From Microbacterium oleivorans (lineage in GTDB: Bacteria > Actinomycetota > Actinomycetes > Actinomycetales > Microbacteriaceae), in the NCBI RefSeq assembly GCF_013389665.1, contig NZ_CP058316.1, positions 1,922,001 through 1,986,000 of the forward strand: a stretch of 64,000 bases of DNA, written 5' to 3'. This document shows, piece after piece, positions 61,303-64,000 of the stretch (its first letter is position 1; each line of letters starts with the position of its first letter). The notes beneath the pieces were generated by a model. It saw only the letters and a program-made list of their open reading frames with translations, did not search any database and had not been told where the DNA came from. The translations under genes and the position numbers were made by a program.

Positions 61303-64000
61303 ATGCGCTCTGCCCGCCGCACCCTCGCCGTCCTCGCCGCCGCCGCGGCCATCCTGATGTTCGCCGGTCCCGCGCCCGCCCTCGCCTCCGTGCCGCCCGC
61401 CGTTGTAAACGGTGACTTCGACGACGCGGACGGCAACGGTGCACCCGACGGCTGGTCCCGGTGGAACCCCGCCGGGACGGCGGGCGTCTCTGTCGCCGCC
61501 GACGGGCCCGACGGGCGCACGGCGGCGACGATCACGTCGACGTCGGGGCCGACCGCCCGCCTCGCTCTCACGCAGCGAGTCACGGTCGACGCGGCCACTC
61601 CGAGACGCATCGTCGTCCGCGCGCTCGTCCGCGGCGCAGCCCTCGATGCCGGCTACAGCATGATCCGGGTGCAGGTTCGCGACGCGACGGGAAGGGTGAT
61701 CGTGCCCGTCGCGTCAGGCCCGTATCTGCGCGGTACCTTCGACTGGCGGGTCTCGGAGACAGCGATCACGCTGCCCGACACCGCCGCGAGCATCTCGGTC
61801 GAGCCCATGCTCGACCGAGCGGCGGGCTCGCTGTCGGTAACGGGCGTCGAGATCGTCGAGGACGTCGCGACAGGGTCGCTCGACGCGATCGTCGGCGAAC
61901 GCGGCGCCGTCGAGCTGACGTGGTCATTCCCCGACGTCACCGCCGCCGAGTACCGCGTGCGGCGCGGGACGGTTGACGAGCCGGTCTGGCTGCGTACGAG
62001 CACCGCATCCACGGTGGCAGACGAGACCGCGCAGCCCGGCACGACCTACACCTACGTCGTCGACGCGCTCGACGTCGCCGGCGCCGTCCTAGCCTCGACA
62101 CCCCTGGCGTCGGCCACCGTGCCGGCGGACGTCGTCGACCTCGTCGAGAGCCCGATCGTCTTCGCGCGCTCGACCGACGACGATACGGCGCGCGCGAGCT
62201 GGGCGGTGCCGTCGGGCACGGGGTCGGTCGAACTGCGCGTCGACGGCGCGACGACGCCTCTGACGGCTGCGACGGGGTCTGTCGAGGTTGCCGCGGCGGT
62301 GGGCGATACTGTCGAACTCCTCGCCGACGGTGCGGTCGTCGCCGACGCGCGTGTCGGTGCCGTGGCCCACCCGCGCGCCCTGCTGGGCGCTAATGACATC
62401 GCACGCGTGCAGGCGTCGCTGGCTGCTGGCGAGTCCACGGTCGTCGGCGCGTGGGACGCCCTCGTCGGGCGGCTGGTCGCCCCCGCCACGGCCGGATACT
62501 CCTCGAACGGCAGCGCCGGCCTGTACGAGGCGCGTGATGCCGCGTTCGCGTTTGCGATCACGGGCGACACCGCCTACGCGAAGCAGGCCTACGACGGGCT
62601 CGTCGACGGCGAAGCATTCATCACCGCCCGCGACACCAACATGGGTCTCGAGCTCGGCCGAGCCGCACTGCTGCTGGCGCCCGCCTACGACTGGGCGGCT
62701 CCGGGATGGACCGATGCGCAGCGTACGCACGTGCAGGCCATGATGCTGCGCGTCTCGGAGCTGCTGTCGACGTACCACCACGACAACCTCGACACGACGG
62801 GCGACAAGGCGAGCAACTGGGTCGGCGTCACGCGGTCGACCGAGCTTGCGATGCTCCTCATGCTCGCGGGCGACCAGACCGCTGCCTCCGACGACGCGCT
62901 CGACAGGCGCATCCTCTTCCTCACCGACCAGGTCGCCCAGCACCTCGACGACGGCTACACCGGCACCGGCTGGATGCAGGAGGGCTGGGACTACCTGCAC
63001 TACACGGAGCTCTATCTCTTCCCGTCGATCTACATGGCGCAGACCGCAGGTCTCACGGCCCTCGACGCGGCGTTCGCGGACATCGACTTCTCGGGTCTCG
63101 CGCTGCACGTCGTCTCCTCGCGGGCCGCCGGCGATGTCGCACAGTTCGGCGTGAGCGGACCGAACGGGCAGGTCGACGGTGCCCTGCCGCTGCTGTTCCC
63201 GCTCGCCTCCGACGCCGCGGAGCTCGGTCAGCTTGTCGAGATCTACGACGCCGTGCACGGCACGGCGTCAGTATCCCAGCGCTTCGATGGTGTGCATGGC
63301 CTTTGGACGGCGCTGTTCGCGCCGACCGCCGGCGAGCGTTCATTGGCCCTCGCCGCATCGGCAGCGGCGGCCGCGCTGCCGGCGCTGCTCGACGAGGACG
63401 CAGGGTTCGCCGCCTTCCGCGACGACGTGGCCGATGCCGACGATGCGATCGTCGTGACGTCGAACCGGAACAGCCAGCACAAGGGGTGGGCCGCAGCCGA
63501 GACGTTCTCGCTGTCGTGGATCTCTGACGACACGACCTGGGCGATGCAAGGCGGCAAGGCGTACGCCGACCCGTCCGCGTGGAGCAAGCCGCTCGTCGAT
63601 GGACAACTCGAACCCTACGAGAACCAGTACCGCACACTCGATGGTCAGGGAGTCACGCTCGACGCCCGTTCGTTCGGCGGCCAGGGCGGCGGTTACCTCG
63701 AGCTCGACGGATCGGCCAACTTCGGCGTCGATGTCGCGCACCGCTTCGAGGTCGTCGATCTCGAGCCGAGCGGGCCGGCCACGGCGATTGTCGCCGTTGC
63801 GGACGACTTCTCCGACGACACTTCGCACACGTGGTCGTGGCAGCTGCGTCCCGAGAGCGGCGTCGTGATCGCGCTCGATGAGGACGCATCGGAGGCCGAG
63901 CCGCTCTTCACGTTCACGTCTGCTGACGCGGCGGGAGACCCCGTCGTGCTGTCCGGCTTCGTGCTCGATCGCGAGGGGCTCGACGCCGAGGTCGACGACG
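61303..64000 (+). CDS. Secreted multidomain polysaccharide lyase-like protein (heparinase/chondroitinase-like), truncated by window end
   Basis: An open frame of 899 codons runs off the window; ATG 61303 has GAGGAGGAA upstream. It has a signal peptide (RRTLAVLAAAAAILMFAG ... ALA), a carbohydrate-binding-like beta domain (VNGDFDDADGNGAPDGW), an Fn3-like domain (VELTWSFPDVTAAEYRV), and from about residue 355 an (alpha/alpha) helical domain. That helical domain has HPRALLGANDIARVQASL, FAITGDTAYAKQAYDGLV and ASNWVGVTRSTEL. From about residue 700 a beta-sandwich part follows. This resembles heparinase II/III-fold lyases. GalNAc genes upstream suggest chondroitin or dermatan as substrate. Confidence 0.75.
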   Translation, partial: MRSARRTLAVLAAAAAILMFAGPAPALASVPPAVVNGDFDDADGNGAPDGWSRWNPAGTAGVSVAADGPDGRTAATITSTSGPTARLALTQRVTVDAATPRRIVVRALVRGAALDAGYSMIRVQVRDATGRVIVPVASGPYLRGTFDWRVSETAITLPDTAASISVEPMLDRAAGSLSVTGVEIVEDVATGSLDAIVGERGAVELTWSFPDVTAAEYRVRRGTVDEPVWLRTSTASTVADETAQPGTTYTYVVDALDVAGAVLASTPLASATVPADVVDLVESPIVFARSTDDDTARASWAVPSGTGSVELRVDGATTPLTAATGSVEVAAAVGDTVELLADGAVVADARVGAVAHPRALLGANDIARVQASLAAGESTVVGAWDALVGRLVAPATAGYSSNGSAGLYEARDAAFAFAITGDTAYAKQAYDGLVDGEAFITARDTNMGLELGRAALLLAPAYDWAAPGWTDAQRTHVQAMMLRVSELLSTYHHDNLDTTGDKASNWVGVTRSTELAMLLMLAGDQTAASDDALDRRILFLTDQVAQHLDDGYTGTGWMQEGWDYLHYTELYLFPSIYMAQTAGLTALDAAFADIDFSGLALHVVSSRAAGDVAQFGVSGPNGQVDGALPLLFPLASDAAELGQLVEIYDAVHGTASVSQRFDGVHGLWTALFAPTAGERSLALAASAAAAALPALLDEDAGFAAFRDDVADADDAIVVTSNRNSQHKGWAAAETFSLSWISDDTTWAMQGGKAYADPSAWSKPLVDGQLEPYENQYRTLDGQGVTLDARSFGGQGGGYLELDGSANFGVDVAHRFEVVDLEPSGPATAIVAVADDFSDDTSHTWSWQLRPESGVVIALDEDASEAEPLFTFTSADAAGDPVVLSGFVLDREGLDAEVDD

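Overview
The window is a high-GC, gene-dense actinobacterial chromosome segment around the replication origin. Gene content and order point to Micrococcales, most likely Microbacteriaceae (a Microbacterium-like organism); this assignment is inferred from protein character and synteny, not from a database search. The order gyrB-gyrA-DUF3566-tRNA(Ile)-tRNA(Ala)-cyclophilin-rhomboid-crgA-sortase-trpG/pabA-pknB-pknA matches the classic actinobacterial origin-left arm. The order rpmH-rnpA-yidD-yidC-jag-rsmG-parA-parB is the classic right arm.

Region 1-4.5 kb: the end of a PknA-like kinase and complete pknB (cell-wall signalling), facing a translationally coupled operon of sortase E, a 52-residue membrane protein and a TrpG/PabA amidotransferase. 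Region 4.5-7.7 kb: crgA (apparently leaderless), rhomboid protease, cyclophilin, a basic membrane-anchored protein, YbaK and two tRNA genes. Region 7.7-17.6 kb: DUF3566, gyrA, gyrB, DciA, recF, dnaN and dnaA, all leftward. The oriC candidate is in the dnaN-dnaA gap (15750-16164), with further DnaA boxes upstream of dnaA. Region 17.7-23.5 kb: rightward rpmH to parB, with a cluster of four parS sites, then a small unknown protein. Region 23.5-36.1 kb: trxA, trxB, murJ and DUF6049 (leftward), then a methyltransferase, the CCA-adding enzyme, a solitary parS-like site, malQ, two tandem DUF2231 proteins and a TMEM175-type channel.

Region 36.1-50.2 kb is the main accessory block. A LacI-type regulator with two operator-like palindromes heads a tightly coupled operon: sugar ABC importer, two ADP-ribosylglycohydrolase-family enzymes, a ribokinase, a glycosidase-like/FGE-like fusion, a family III CoA transferase and a CitE/HpcH-type lyase. 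It reads as an uptake-and-degradation route for a ribosylated (or other N/O-glycosylated) compound whose acid aglycone goes through a CoA ester. The block is bracketed by an intact and a doubly deleted copy of the same alpha/beta hydrolase in direct orientation.

Region 50.2-56.2 kb: two unknown coupled genes, then rpsF-ssb-rpsR-rplI behind a structured leader, and dnaB behind two DnaA boxes. Region 56.4-64 kb: a second catabolic operon (SIS isomerase, ROK kinase, PfkB kinase, class II aldolase, NagA-type deacetylase, all with short overlaps or close spacing), which is a near-complete N-acetylgalactosamine/tagatose-6-phosphate pathway. It is followed by a large secreted heparinase/chondroitinase-like protein that runs off the window, suggesting use of a galactosaminoglycan.
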